Positions 1-10,774 of a stretch of 64,000 nucleotides of DNA are shown in pieces (within the stretch, counting starts at the first letter, position 1; each line of letters opens with the position of its first letter). This DNA comes from Daucus carota subsp. sativus. Its lineage: Eukaryota; Streptophyta; Magnoliopsida; Apiales; Apiaceae. The notes below the pieces were generated by a model. That model saw only the letters and a list, made by a program, of their open reading frames with translations. It was not told the DNA's origin and did not search any database. The stretch covers positions 22,246,527 to 22,310,526 of the forward strand of contig NC_030384.2 of the NCBI RefSeq assembly GCF_001625215.2. Direction: 5' to 3'. Both the position numbers and the translations under genes were made by a program.

Positions 1-1625
1 AATTTGGGATGGTGAAATTTATATTCTCAATTCATTGTCTCATCCGACCCAATTTCCCAAACTGGAAAAAGCCCTGATAGAGTAATCTTTTATTTACTGT
101 CATAATATATATATATATATATATTATATTCACATGTCTTGGGCTCTGACATGATAAATTAACAGGGCGGTCAAGAGTTTCAATGCCCAGACAGACAGGA
201 CCAGCACAATGCCTAAAGTAAAAAATCTTCTGGTAAGTATCTTCTTTTTTTTCCAATTTAAATTAATGGTCATTTTATGTCTGAGCTAATGTACCTTTTT
301 TTATTGGCATAGGGAACTCCGAAACAGCCATCGGGCTATGAATGTGCGTATGCAGTAATGCGGTACATGAAGGAGATAATTGAGGATAAGGATTTTTCAT
401 TTCACAAAAAGGTATATATCTATATATATATAGATAAATTGGTAGGAGGTGTATTTTATTTTTGGTTAACATAAATGTGTGTTAATTCTGGTTTATTTGT
501 TGAACTTTGTAGTGGATGTCAAAGAGTCGAAAGTGCTATGAAATGGACGAGCTGGATGAGGTGCGGAATGAGGCTCTTGGTTTTATTGAACAATACATCT
601 AGCACTTTTGCTTTAACAGTTTGACAAACTTTGCTTTAACTCTTTGTGGTTCATCAGACTTTAGACCTAGACTTTTTAGCACCTTTATGGTGATCGATCT
701 AGCCTTAATTATGCAGAATTTATAATGTTATGGCCTCATGGCATTGGTTGGAGATTGTTGGTTGACTTGTTATTATGCATAATTTATATATGGCAGTATT
801 GTTGGGTGAAATGAAAAGGTGTTTTGGTCATTATATTGCTTGGTTTGTGTAGATCAGGATGGTAGTGCTCAAAAAAGGCATATCACATATTGTGCAAGAA
901 TTGAAATTACATCAGGCATTAAGTAAAAACTGATGTCTGAAATATTAATAAAAATCAGCTATTTTGTTAAAAATGATGTCTAAAGTGTATTTTCACATTG
1001 GCTAATCTATACAGATCGATGTGTATGCCTATATATTACATTAGACAAAACAATATAAATGATGTCTGAAAACCTTTTAACATCACCTAATACTAAAAAT
1101 GCAGATGTCTACAAAGCAAATAAATATCACCTCTGTGACAACAATCGATGTCTAAAGTGCATTTTGACATTGGCTAATCTAAACAGATTGATGTGTTTTG
1201 CCTATATTTTACATTAGACAAAAAACATAAATGATGTCTGAAAAACTTTTAACATCACCTAATACTAAAAACCAAGATGTCTCAAATTCTTTCAACATCA
1301 CTGCCTGAAAAGAGAGTGATGTTAAACTAGCTTATTGACATAGTGTGCAAAATATGAGATGATGTCATATGGGTTTTTAACATCACACCGAGTAGAAGAG
1401 CTGATGTCTTAATCCCGTTTGCACATCGATTTAGTTTTAATAAATGATGTCAATAATTAAAAAGACATCGATTACTTTTCTAAAGAAGATGTCTATGCTG
1501 TTTAAGACATCGCTTTCTAGGCGATGTCTAATATTGTACAATAGACATCACCGACAAAGACATCGCCTAAAATAAACCGGGACATCGGTTTTTAGGCGAT
1601 GTCTAATCCAATATTTCTAGTAGTG
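1..1625 (+). mobile_element. CACTA (En/Spm) transposon, right part
   Basis: The window opens inside a CACTA element. Its right terminus is the inverted-repeat end that reads CACTACTAGAAATATTGG on the minus strand and stops at 1625. A 3-bp TCT follows as the likely TSD, but the left end lies outside the window so it cannot be matched. From about 900 to 1620 there are many short subterminal repeats in both orientations built on GATGTC and GACATCG, as expected for transposase-binding arrays of CACTA elements. A Ulp1-like gene tail lies at 166-602. The left half, including any DDE transposase, is not in view. Confidence 0.85.
166..602 (+). CDS. Ulp1-like cysteine protease of a CACTA element, C-terminal exons
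   Basis: This is the 3' end of a transposon-borne Ulp1 (C48-type) peptidase gene; such proteases cleave SUMO-type isopeptides and are often carried by plant CACTA elements. Three exons are readable with good splice sites: 166-232 (donor GTAAGT), 313-411 (acceptor after CATAG, donor GTATAT) and 513-602 (acceptor TTTGTAG, stop TAG 600-602). Phase is kept across both introns. Exon 2 holds the catalytic-cysteine neighbourhood, read as QPSGYECAYAVMRYM, where C is the likely nucleophile. Exon 3 is charged and ends EALGFIEQYI. The His and Asp of the triad would lie upstream, outside the window. It lies just inside the CACTA right end, so it belongs to the transposon and not the host. An ORF on the opposite strand here is a shadow. 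Confidence 0.75.
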
Positions 1626-2240
1626 TCTAGGGAGAGTAATGGGTGTGAGATGGTGATATGTGTATTATTAGTAATATTATTTTTATATTCTTCGAAAAAA
1701 TATTAATAAAAACAAAAAAATATTTATATTCACAAATAAATGTTAGTATTAATAATAAAAATATTTATAAGTTTTATCTAATAATATAATGTAATATAAT
1801 CAATAACATAAATATTTAAAATTAAACAAATGTATTCAACACTTAACCACATATGATATCGGAAAAAATAGCTTAAATCGACTGATCCAAGCCTCACGTG
1901 CACAGGTATCTACGTAGTGTCGGTCACACATCAACATAGCGTTCGGACTCATGTGCCTTCAAGAACCATGGGTCTTCAAGCTTCGTACGATTAGCTAGCC
2001 TTGCGGCGGCAAAAGGATTAGACGTGGCCCATGCCACGGTTCCATGCGGTTTGAACCCGGTGCCGCTTTAGGTTAGGGAGCTGGGCGATAATAGCTGCTC
2101 CGTATTCCAAAGCGCACTGGCTGCCCTCCCTCCTAGGCACGCAACACTTATCACCTTAACCTCGATCCTCGACCAAACACCCTCTTATATCTTTTCGCTT
2201 TGTAATATAATAAAAAACGTTGTTATAAACGATCTCTAGT
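1626..2240. other. Intergenic, no gene seen
   Basis: AT-rich to about 1850, then a more GC-balanced stretch (1880-2180) with stop codons in every frame I checked. No tRNA, terminal repeat or protein similarity was recognised. Confidence 0.5.
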
Positions 2241-2244
2241 TTAG

Positions 2245-3215
2245 GATTATATGATCAGGGTCGGCTTAACCAAATTTGGGACCCTAAGCAAAACTTAATA
2301 ATGAGGCCCCTACATATTTATATATAAACTTTTTAATATAATATAAATTTATTAATAAAAATACCCTTACAAAAGACAAAGTCAAATTTAACTTGGACAA
2401 ACAGGCACTCAAAATAAAAAGACAAGCTGAAGGAGTAATTTTTTATTGTTAATATTTGATCATTTATATAGATTAAAGAGAAAAAAAAGATGATAGTAGC
2501 TTTAGTACTAATAATTAATATGTACTTTAATGAACTTGATATTACATTTAACTGGACAAGTTATTTATGACACATACTTGTCTTTGAGACTTCTTTTAGG
2601 TTCGTCATTTTTTTCTATTTGATTTTATACGTGATATACATGATACATATTAATAAATGTAATAATATTTTTCATCACAATTATTCGTGATATATATTTA
2701 TTTATTTTTGAACAAATATACCTCCGTCCCGGTTTATATGACTGGTTTACTGTTCACACGTATTTTAATGTGTTCGATAAACGTACTTTTGTATAATTAC
2801 TTTTCATAATTTTTAATTTGTATAAAAGTTTAAAGTCTAAATTTTAATACAAAAAATTTACGAAAAACTATTATGTACAGGTACCTCTTTTACCTACCTA
2901 AAAAAGCGTCAAAAAGTGATAAGATCATATAAAATGGGACGGAGGGAGTATATAAAATATGATAAATATTATTTTTAGTAAAATAATAAAAATTATTAAT
3001 AATTCAAAAATCTTTTAAAAGGATGATAAATTATTTAACTATTCTCATTTTTAAATAATAACTCATATTTTTTATATTAATTAAATATCTTAAAAAAATA
3101 ATATTGTTTTGTAGAATTTTGTTTTCAATAATTTTTTTATAAAACAAATAGTAATATTTTGTGTATACATACAAATATATATATAGGGGCCCTTTTGTGT
3201 TTGGGCCCTGAGCTG
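2245..3215. mobile_element. Possible hAT-like relic with a nested Stowaway
   Basis: The left side starts CAGGGTCGGCTTAACC and the right side near 3186-3212 has GGGGCCCTTTTGTGTTTGGG. This GGGCCC-rich pairing resembles ends of degenerate plant hAT-type elements. The two ends do not form a clean inverted repeat and I could not find a TSD, so the call is weak. A Stowaway-like MITE sits inside at 2721-2948. Confidence 0.3.
2721..2948. mobile_element. Stowaway-like MITE
   Basis: Left end CCTCCGTCCCGG and right end GGGACGGAGGGAG, flanked by TA on both sides (2719-2720 and 2949-2950). About 228 bp, with no coding capacity. The left terminus lacks the outermost CTC of the usual CTCCCTCCGTCCC end. Confidence 0.75.
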
Positions 3216-3224
3216 CTGGTTACT

Positions 3225-3294
3225 TTGCTTTAGAGTAGAGAAAACTAGGTGTCCGATAATTGCTTTAGAGTAGAGAAAACTAGGTGTCCGATAA
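3225..3294. repeat. Perfect 35-bp tandem duplication
   Basis: The unit beginning TTGCTTTAGAGTAGAGAAAA occurs at 3225-3259 and again immediately at 3260-3294 with no difference seen. It lies upstream of ERF1, beyond the Stowaway and AT-rich spacer. Confidence 0.9.
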
Positions 3295-3784
3295 TAGGCT
3301 CCTTATATACAGGAAACAAGCCTCTTTTTATTATTCTTATGACTGTTATTTGAGTATTTATGAGTGTACCATTCAGTCATCTTGGTCTATTTTCTTTTTC
3401 TGCAAAACTTTCATTTATCATCATTTTACTTTAGTTGACACGTATATATCAGAGAATCCCGTAATATTGGAAAAATCTCTTAGTACACTCAAGATCTCTG
3501 GAGTTATTTGTACACATTGATAAGTTCAATATCCAAATATAATAAACTGTATTATTAGTACCTCAATATTCGGTCATCGTGGTCAATTATTAAAATCATG
3601 ATCAATAAATTGGGAAGCACGAATATCTGTAAAATAAAATCGTCGAAACACGTGAGATAATATTATCAATTCTATAATGCATGAGTACGATTGAAACTTC
3701 AAGGAAAGTGACAGTCCATATGATTTGGAAATCATGTCGTACTAATCAAATAAATTAAGTATGATAAACGCGGTTTAAATAATG

Positions 3785-3793
3785 CTATATAAA
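3785..3793 (+). promoter_or_regulatory. TATA-like box of ERF1
   Basis: CTATATAAATT about 95 bp upstream of the ERF1 ATG (3888) is a suitable plant TATA box. The region 3297-3880 holds no gene and is treated as the ERF1 promoter. Confidence 0.5.
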
Positions 3794-3887
3794 TTAGACA
3801 ACAAGTCCTTAGTAAATTCATCTTGTTCAATAACATTAATATCCTAAACAGTTTATCAAGAAAATATTTTTCTGCAGAAACCCTAGT

Positions 3888-4433
3888 ATGAGCTTCCTAT
3901 CGATCTCGGACTCAGATCTTGCGATGCTTGATCTAATACGAAACCATCTTCTTGAAGATACCTATGATTTTAGTCCTTTAACCGAAACAAATAAAAGCAA
4001 TTATTTCATTCATGAACAGCCTTCTTGCAGCGTCGACAAAATTGTCGACGTGAAATGGTCTGAGAAGGAGGTAGAGATGCCTCGAAGCAACGATTCGCGA
4101 GACTGGAAGAGGTATACAGGTGTGAGGCGGAGGCCTTGGGGAAAGTTTGCGGCGGAGATCAGGAATCCAGCTAAGAAAGGGACACGGATATGGCTGGGAA
4201 CTTATAACACCCCTGAGGATGCTGCATTGGCTTATGATAAAGCGGCTTTTAGGTTACGTGGCTCTCGTGCTAAGGTTAATTTTCCGGGAATGATCGGGTC
4301 TTATATCACAGAGCCGATTCATGGTGATGCTCCTAAGCGCGCATCTCATGTGGAGACTACGTCCTCGTCGTCGTCTTCATCTTCGGCCATATCAGAAGAT
4401 TCGGAGTCATCTAAGAGAAGGCGAATGGTGTAG
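3888..4433 (+). CDS. Ethylene-response factor (AP2/ERF, group IX-like), copy 1
   Basis: Single-exon nuclear transcription factor of 181 residues. It has one AP2/ERF DNA-binding domain at about residues 76-133, starting at the Y of [13 protein letters not shown], with the WLG core and the [11 protein letters not shown] end typical of ERFs that bind GCC-box promoters. The N-terminus has a conserved acidic/hydrophobic motif ([18 protein letters not shown], about residues 7-24) seen in group IX ERFs. A serine run (about 159-167) and a basic tail (SSKRRR) follow. Position 14 of the domain is Ala (ERF type), but position 19 is Asn (AEIRNP) where ERFs usually have Asp. The ATG is the first in frame, with a TATA-like box upstream. 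The AP2 region is nearly identical to the copy at 8836 and the N-terminus matches the broken copy at 39068, so this is a tandem family. The target genes cannot be told from sequence. Confidence 0.95.
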   Translation: MSFLSISDSDLAMLDLIRNHLLEDTYDFSPLTETNKSNYFIHEQPSCSVDKIVDVKWSEKEVEMPRSNDSRDWKRYTGVRRRPWGKFAAEIRNPAKKGTRIWLGTYNTPEDAALAYDKAAFRLRGSRAKVNFPGMIGSYITEPIHGDAPKRASHVETTSSSSSSSSAISEDSESSKRRRMV

Positions 4434-4986
4434 CATCTTCTCTGAATTATTAGCTTAAGAATTAGTTATAGAGTAAAAATCTATATTTCGGACTGTTTTA
4501 GAATGAAGTTCAATTACAGTATCATGTGTACTTGCGGATTCAGGATTTATCCACTCATTGAGGATTCTTGACTGTACTATAAATAAACTTCATTTAATGT
4601 TTAACTTCGATCGATCGGCTGAATGTATTGTACAGTTTAAACATATATATAAGTATACAGAAACTCTGATTTTGCATTTTTGTTTCGAATAAGATTAGGG
4701 CAAAGATAAATATCGAACTAACAATCACTTTTTATTATAGGTGGTTGATTTCTTTTGACAACAAACTAATTAATAATGATGACTCTACCTGCACAAAAAT
4801 CTACACCAATACAATTTCTCCACCTAAATAAAAAAAACAGTTGTCAGATGTGTGCTACAGACACATGCACCACAAAGACGTACCTCTTTTTTTTTTTTTT
4901 TTTTTTTGACGGAAACCACAAAGACGTACCTAAGATAAATAGTTTTGATCAAATACAAAAATAGCTAATAAAGTGTCTCAAATGTA
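4434..4986. other. ERF1 3' region and spacer
   Basis: Likely 3' UTR then AT-rich spacer with a T18-19 run near 4888-4908. No gene seen. Confidence 0.5.
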
Positions 4987-5269
4987 CTCCCTCCGTCCCA
5001 CCTATTTTTTATCAAATGGGTTGGTCACGGAGGTTAACAAATATGTATAAAGTAGTGGAAAAGAGGAAGAAAAGTGGGTAAAGTGGTGGGACCCATTGAT
5101 TTTTAATGTATAAAAAAAAATAGTGAAGTAAAAGTAGTGTGAAAAGGAAAGAAAAGTGGAGAAGTAGTAGGACCTATTGACTATTTTTGATAAGTTTTGA
5201 AATGTAAAGAATTGGATGAGACACTCCAAAAAAGAAAGTGTAAAAAAATGGGTGGGACGGAGGAGGGAG
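4987..5269. mobile_element. Stowaway MITE
   Basis: Termini CTCCCTCCGTCCC and GGGACGGAGGAGGGAG with TA duplications at 4985-4986 and 5270-5271. About 283 bp. Internal GTGGGACCCATTGA and TTTAATG tracts are shared with the elements at 5410, 7943 and 8266, so these form one family. Confidence 0.9.
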
Positions 5270-5487
5270 TATTAGCTAATAAATCCTCTCTATGTACAAA
5301 AGTTTATTCACAGATGTCACTATCAATGTGCATCAGTGAATATTAATTTGTCCATGCAACATAGGGCCTAGGACAAGTGTATCCTGGTGACGCATGCTTT
5401 TTATATATACTCCCTCCGTCCCAAGTGAATTGTATACAGTTTCTTTTTTGGGACGTCCCATCAATTGTATACATTCCAAAAATAGTA

Positions 5488-5790
5488 CTCCCTCCATCCC
5501 TATTTATCTGTCCACTTTGGAAGTAAGAATTTGTCCCTATTTATCTGTCCATTTATACTTTCAAAACTAATTTAATGATAGTTTTTCAAATATATCTCCA
5601 TAATTTCAATTTTCAAGGCTTGACTTATTTAAAACTTGGTAGAATTCATTTTTTCAAGACATAAAGTAGGGGTATTCCACCATTTTCAAGATATTAATTA
5701 GAGGTATTTAATGAAAAATTTATACAATCAAATATTCCTTGGTATGTGTTTTTTTTCCTAAAATGGACAGATAAAAAGGGACGGAGGGAG
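5488..5790. mobile_element. Nested Stowaway-like MITE
   Basis: Ends CTCCCTCCATCCCTATTTAT and the inverted ATAAAAAGGGACGGAGGGAG with TA at 5486-5487 and 5791-5792. About 303 bp. Its internal sequence differs from the host Stowaway, so it is a second subfamily inserted into it. Confidence 0.85.
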
Positions 5791-5863
5791 TAAAATTTTA
5801 TAATATAAAATATCGTTACACCAACTACTTTCCTCCACTATCTTCATTCTATAATAATATAAC

Positions 5864-6054
5864 GGTTTGGCTAGTGTGTGCCCATGGGCACATGCTAAGC
5901 GCGGAAATTTTTGTATTTGGGAGATTTTGATTGGTGTGGTTGGTGTATTTGCAGGGGGGTCCACCATTATCATGAGATAGGAACCAATCAAAATGATCCA
6001 AGTACAAAATTTTCCGCACTTAGCATGTGCCCATGGGCACACCATAGAAAAACC
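5864..6054. mobile_element. Mutator-type MITE
   Basis: Inverted ends of about 45 bp centred on GTGTGCCCATGGGCACATG and CTTAGCATGTGCCCATGG. The 10-bp direct repeat AATAATATAA flanks it (5853-5862 and 6055-6064). This TSD length fits Mutator-like elements. Both ends contain the palindrome TGCCCATGGGCA. 191 bp, no coding capacity. Confidence 0.85.
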
Positions 6055-6190
6055 AATAATATAAACACTATTACACCCACTATTTTCCTCCACTATCTCA
6101 AATCTATTATTAAATATACATGGGTCCCACCACTATACCCACTTTTCATCTAACTTTACTAATTTCCTACCCAATTTCTTGATCTCCGTG

Positions 6191-6879
6191 TAGGGATGGG
6201 CACGGGGGCACTTCGGGGTCGGGGAGTGCTATCCCCGCCCCCGATCCCCGAATTCAATGCCCATCCCCGACCCCGCCCCGAACCCCGAACGGGGATTCTT
6301 TTCCTCCCCGATCCCCGTCCCGAACGGGGAACGGGGATCCCGCGGGGATTCGGGGAATTTTAGTTTTTAATAAAAAATAATAATTTTATAATATATAATA
6401 TACTTTTTCAATAAAAAACAAACTATTAACTCATAATATATTGATAAAATACTATTATCTCATATTTTTAACATCAAATCATATTAAAATTGATTTATAA
6501 TATAAATAAACGACAATTTTAAAAGTATTAAATATATTATATTACAATATAATAATAATCAATCAATAAAAATTAAGATTATTTTTTAAAATTTTAATAA
6601 TATTATAAAAGATATCTATTTTTAATAATATATTTAATATAGTATTTATAAATATATTATTATTTACATATAAAAAATTATTTTTTTACATATATATACA
6701 ATCGGGGTCGGGGATCGGGGCGGGGAGACACGAAACCCCGCCCCCGCCCCGATCCCCGAATTTTTTATAAAATTTTCCCCGCTCCCCGCCCCGACCCCGA
6801 AAAATTCCCCGAATCCCCGACCCGAACGGGGCGGGGATCGGATCGGGGTCGAGCGGGGCGGGGTAAATGCCCATCCCTA
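6191..6879. mobile_element. hAT-type MITE with GC-rich subterminal arrays
   Basis: Terminal inverted repeats TAGGGATGGGCA and TGCCCATCCCTA with an 8-bp TSD TCTCCGTG (6183-6190 and 6880-6887), diagnostic of the hAT superfamily. The outer 170 bp on each side is packed with CCCCGATCCCCG-type repeats in an otherwise very AT-rich core (6360-6700). No transposase is present; the one long ORF on the minus strand is a by-product of the repeats. Confidence 0.9.
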
Positions 6880-7219
6880 TCTCCGTGTCACAAATAGCTG
6901 AGACGGAGGGAGTAGTTTTTTGGGTTAGTCATCATGTGTAATGTTCCTTTCGTCTCAATTATTTAGTCCTCATTTGTTGTTTTTTCCCCGAACATGAACA
7001 TGTGACCATATTCTTTACTAAATTAATATGGTAAACAAATATTATATTTATTAATATTTCTGAAAAATAATACAAATCTTTAATGTATTATATAACACAT
7101 GTAGTATGATTGAATAAAATGTGGATTTTGAATAAAAGAAAAGGCGGAAGGATGGAATCTTTGGTTTCAGCTTTATTTGGTTAATTATGTTATGTTTCCC
7201 TTATTTCTAATTAATTTTA

Positions 7220-7633
7220 GAGTAAAGTTCAAAATTGTGGCCAAAGTTTACACCGATTTTTAAAAAGTTGGTCGGAGTTTCAAATTCTCAAAAAGATGGC
7301 CAAACTTTGATTCCGATTTTTAAAAGTGTGGCTTCCGTTAAATGTATTAACGGGAGCCTAACGGAAGCCACATTTTTGAAAATCGGACCAAAATTTGGCC
7401 ACTTTTTTGAGAATTTGGAATGAACAAAAGGGTAAAAATGAGTTCCAAATTCTCAGAAAAGTGGCCAAACTTTGGTCTGCTTTTAAAAAATGTGGCTCCC
7501 GTTAGTGACATTTAACGGAAGCCACACTTTTAAAAAGCGCAATCAAAGTTTGACCATCTTTTTGAGAATTTGGAACTCTAGCCAACGTTTTGAAAATCGA
7601 TGTAAATTTTGGCCACAATTATGAAGTTTACTC
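7220..7633. mobile_element. Mutator-type palindromic MITE
   Basis: Termini GAGTAAAGTTCAAAATTGTG and the inverted ATTATGAAGTTTACTC, flanked by a perfect 9-bp TSD TTAATTTTA (7211-7219 and 7634-7642). Most of the 414-bp element is a long imperfect palindrome, and a second smaller palindrome around GTGGCTTCCGTTA (7328-7370) repeats within it. Confidence 0.9.
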
Positions 7634-7642
7634 TTAATTTTA

Positions 7643-7942
7643 TTACCTGTCAATCATACGCAAGCTTCATATATATTATCTTCTCTTTAAAATCGATCCT
7701 TAGTCGCCTCATATAGTTGTATGCAGCTTTGATCTTGTGAATTATCTTATACTTTAAGTCAGATCTCTCAATGTATAAATTAATCGAATATATAAAACCT
7801 TACACACATGACTGTTTTATTTTATACCACCACACAAGAACGAAGTCTAAAATCTAAAGAGCATCTTGCAGAATCTCTTGATTTGAACAAAATCTGCTGG
7901 AGTTAACAAGTTAAGTCCCAGCTCAATCCTCAGAAACAAATA
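7643..7942. other. Spacer without gene
   Basis: AT-rich intergenic sequence between two MITEs. Nothing recognised. Confidence 0.5.
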
Positions 7943-8254
7943 CTCCCTCCGTCCCGGTGATTTATATACAAATGGTTTGGACACGGAGACCAAGAAAAAG
8001 TGTAAAAAGTGAGTAAAGTTAGAGGAAAAATGGGTGAAGTGGTGGGACCCATTTATATTTAATGATAGATTTGAGATAGTGGAGGAAAGTAGTGGGTGTA
8101 ATAGTGTTTATATTATTATAGAATGAAGATAGTGGAAGAAAGTAGTAGGTGTAATAGTGTTTTATATTATTAAAAGTTACTATTTTTGGAATGTATAGAA
8201 ATGATGGGACGGCCCAAAAAGGAAACTGTATAGAATTGACCGGGACGGAGGGAG
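7943..8254. mobile_element. Stowaway MITE
   Basis: Ends CTCCCTCCGTCCCGG and CCGGGACGGAGGGAG with TA at 7941-7942 and 8255-8256. 312 bp. Lies in the ERF2 upstream region and shares internal sequence with 8266-8561. Confidence 0.9.
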
Positions 8255-8265
8255 TATGTAATATA

Positions 8266-8561
8266 CTCCCTCCGTCCCAATTTATGTGAATTTGTTTGAC
8301 TTTCACGGAGATTAAGAAAAATATAGTAAATGCAGTTGAAAAATGGGTAAAGTGGTGGGACCCAACAATATTTAATAATAGATTTGAGATAGTGGAGGAA
8401 AGTAGTGGGTGTAATAGTGTTTATTTAATAAGAAGAGAGTATAAAATATAGAGGTAGTGGGTGTAATAGTGAAAAATAATGTTCAAAAATAGTAAGTATT
8501 GTAGTTTCATTCTTTTTGGTATGTCCCAAAAAGGAAATGAGGTCACATAAAACAGAGGGAG
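8266..8561. mobile_element. Stowaway MITE, second of a tandem pair
   Basis: Left end CTCCCTCCGTCCCAA with TA at 8264-8265. Right end ACAGAGGGAG is partly degenerate, with TA at 8562-8563. 296 bp. Only about 10 bp separates it from the preceding Stowaway. It ends about 275 bp before the ERF2 start codon. Confidence 0.85.
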
Positions 8562-8835
8562 TAACAATTAAAATATTACTTCAACATCTGGGGTATATAG
8601 CGTGGCATATTTCGAATTGATTATGAAACGGGAGCACAAATATCTATAACTTCAAATTTTATAGAACGTGGGATTAAATAAGAAGCTTCAACGAAGATCA
8701 AGGTAAATATGATTTAAGTATTTCAAACGCGCTTCGAGAATCATTTAAATAGTCTATGCTAGCTGTTGTTGTCAGCACTATAAGTAAACCAGATTATTAG
8801 AACCCCTCGATTCATCTTGTTGACGAATACGTGAT

Positions 8836-9396
8836 ATGAACTTCATTTCGATCCCAGATTCAGACCTTGCGGTGCTTGATTCAATTCGACAGCATCTTCT
8901 AGAAGATGTATACGATTTTAATTCTTTTACCGAATCAAGTTCATGCAATTTTTTTATTAATGAAATGCCTTGCTGCAATGTCGATAAAATCACCGATACG
9001 GTGAAATTTCCTAAGCAAGAGAGGGTTAAAATGCAGGAAGTGGAGAGGCCGCATGGCAGTTATTCTCAAGACTGGAAGAGGTATAGAGGTGTGAGGCGGA
9101 GGCCTTGGGGAAAGTTCGCGGCAGAGATCAGGAATCCGGCTAAGAAAGGGACACGAATATGGCTGGGAACTTATAACACCCCTGAGGATGCTGCATTGGC
9201 TTATGATAAAGCGGCTTTTAAGTTACGTGGCTCTCGTGCTAAGGTTAATTTTCCAGGAATGATTGGGTCTTACATCTCAGAGCCTATTCGTGATACAATT
9301 AAGGGCCAACCGACGTCCTCAGCATCCTCTTCATCTTCAGCTATATCAGACAATTCTGAGTCATCGAAGAGGAGAAAAGTGTTGAATCTATTCTAA
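8836..9396 (+). CDS. Ethylene-response factor (AP2/ERF, group IX-like), copy 2
   Basis: Single-exon AP2/ERF transcription factor of 186 residues, paralogous to the gene at 3888. The N-terminus ([20 protein letters not shown]) carries the group IX-like motif. The AP2 domain spans about residues 83-140 and differs from copy 1 at only a few positions (for example R for T in RYRGVRRR, and FKLRG for FRLRG). As in copy 1, the usual Asp at domain position 19 is Asn. The tail is serine-rich and ends with a basic SSKRRK patch. Predicted to act in the nucleus on GCC-box-type promoters; the pathway is unknown. Stowaway MITEs crowd its upstream side (7943-8561). The nearest TATA-like candidates are TTTAAATAG near 8743 and CTATAAGTA near 8779. 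An ORF on the opposite strand at 8778-8993 is a shadow. Confidence 0.95.
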   Translation: MNFISIPDSDLAVLDSIRQHLLEDVYDFNSFTESSSCNFFINEMPCCNVDKITDTVKFPKQERVKMQEVERPHGSYSQDWKRYRGVRRRPWGKFAAEIRNPAKKGTRIWLGTYNTPEDAALAYDKAAFKLRGSRAKVNFPGMIGSYISEPIRDTIKGQPTSSASSSSSAISDNSESSKRRKVLNLF

Positions 9397-9525
9397 ATTG
9401 GTAGCTTAAAATTTAGCTAGGATCATTTACATTTTGAATCTAGTAGCATCAAGTTGACTTTACTTGTCAAGTATTGTTTACTCGCTGATCCTTGACAGTG
9501 CTATTACCATTAGTGAGATTATCAT

Positions 9526-9700
9526 CGCTACAAGAAAAATGGGTAAAAATGACTGGCTAAATATAATTGACCTTAGATATGACTGTCTCCGGTCATATAT
9601 ATTTAAAGTCAAATGAAATGGACAAGTCAAAGCTTAATATGACCGGCTAATTTTGATTGCGTTTAACTATGACCGAAATTTAGCCTTTTTTATAGTAGTG
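9526..9700. mobile_element. Small CACTA-type MITE
   Basis: Left end CGCTACAAGAAAAATGG (CACTA with one A to G change) and right end, read inverted, CACTACTATAAAAAAGG. A 3-bp TSD CAT (9523-9525 and 9701-9703) fits CACTA insertion. Internal repeats of ATGACCGGCTAA and ATGACTG type. 175 bp, about 130 bp after the ERF2 stop codon. Confidence 0.75.
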
Positions 9701-9703
9701 CAT

Positions 9704-10690
9704 CTACGTACAGATGAACGAAATTGAATTCTTGAACATATTTTTATTCACTGATGTCAATGTACTTCAATCCATATTAAATTTTCCGTCTACTCAACAG
9801 TGAGATTAGTGTGTTTTCAAATGGTTTTTTTTTTCTACTCCAAATGGAGACTAAAATTTATTATATGCAGTAATTGTGAAATGTGTTTGTTCCAGTTGAT
9901 TCACTCCATTGATGTAAATAATTATGTAAATTGCTTTTTAGAGATTCAGCTCACCCGAGTGAATCGAGACCTGATCTGAACTCCTGATCATGCTAGCTAG
10001 GACAAGAATACTGCAATAACATGTGGAAAAGATTGAAAGAATGAAAAACTGAATGTTGTCGAAGCATTTAAATTTGAGAGTTATGGGACCTGGATGATTT
10101 GTTGCAAGTTTTTGAGCAAAGAAAAAGCCAAGAGGTCGAGGTTGAAGTAAAGGTGATGCAGAAAAATTAGAATTTTGAGAATATTTTTCAGTCCACTTTG
10201 CTCAAAGAACTATTCTAATATAGAAAGTTCTAGGTTCAGTGTGATATACCATTGGAAAGGTATAAGAGTCTAGTTTTCAGCAAATTTTACAAATCAAAAA
10301 AATACATTTTCTACATAAAGTTATCCCATTTTTAGTCAGAGGTGGTCAAGTTGTCCAGAATGGTATGAGTTGAAGTCTTTATTTAAGATTGTTTTCTTGT
10401 CCTCTTATTATTTTCTGGACTAGTTTATATATTAGTAAGTCCCCAAGATTAATATTAATTATATATTCTAGTAATTTTTTAAGTCTAGAATGTCAAGTAT
10501 TAGAATTTATATCTAATACACGCATCTAGTTATGGCAGAAGGAGTATATCTGGCCAAGTCGATATAAAAGCTATGCAACTATGTTAATTACCATCTGAAG
10601 TTGAAATATGAAATCATATATTTCTTTGTGTTAAAAGAATATTGATCATTAATATACTCTTATCCCTTAGACTAGATTCCTTTAAGCGTG
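9704..10690. other. Spacer, possibly including degraded LTR
   Basis: No gene recognised. Because a gypsy gag relic with a primer-site-like sequence starts at about 10775, part of the preceding sequence may be its decayed LTR, but I found no second copy to confirm this. Confidence 0.35.
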
Positions 10691-10774
10691 CGAGTTTGCT
10701 CTTATGTCTAGGATGGATTCCTTAGAATGGCGAGTGCTTAGCCCACATCTACATTTAACTATTGTTACGTGTCA

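Larger units (their letters stand above)
5410..6912. mobile_element. Stowaway-family MITE split by three insertions
   Basis: Outer element with left end CTCCCTCCGTCCCAAG (5410) and right end GAGACGGAGGGAG (to 6912), flanked by TA at 5408-5409 and 6913-6914. Removing the insertions at 5488-5790, 5864-6054 and 6191-6879 with their TSDs leaves about 300 bp that matches, in reverse, the internal sequence of the neighbouring Stowaways (for example GTGGGACCC and CCTCCACTATCTC). Confidence 0.85.

Noticed and set aside
1880-2180. Possible RNA gene in a GC-richer stretch
   Set aside because: I could not fold a tRNA cloverleaf or match rRNA motifs.
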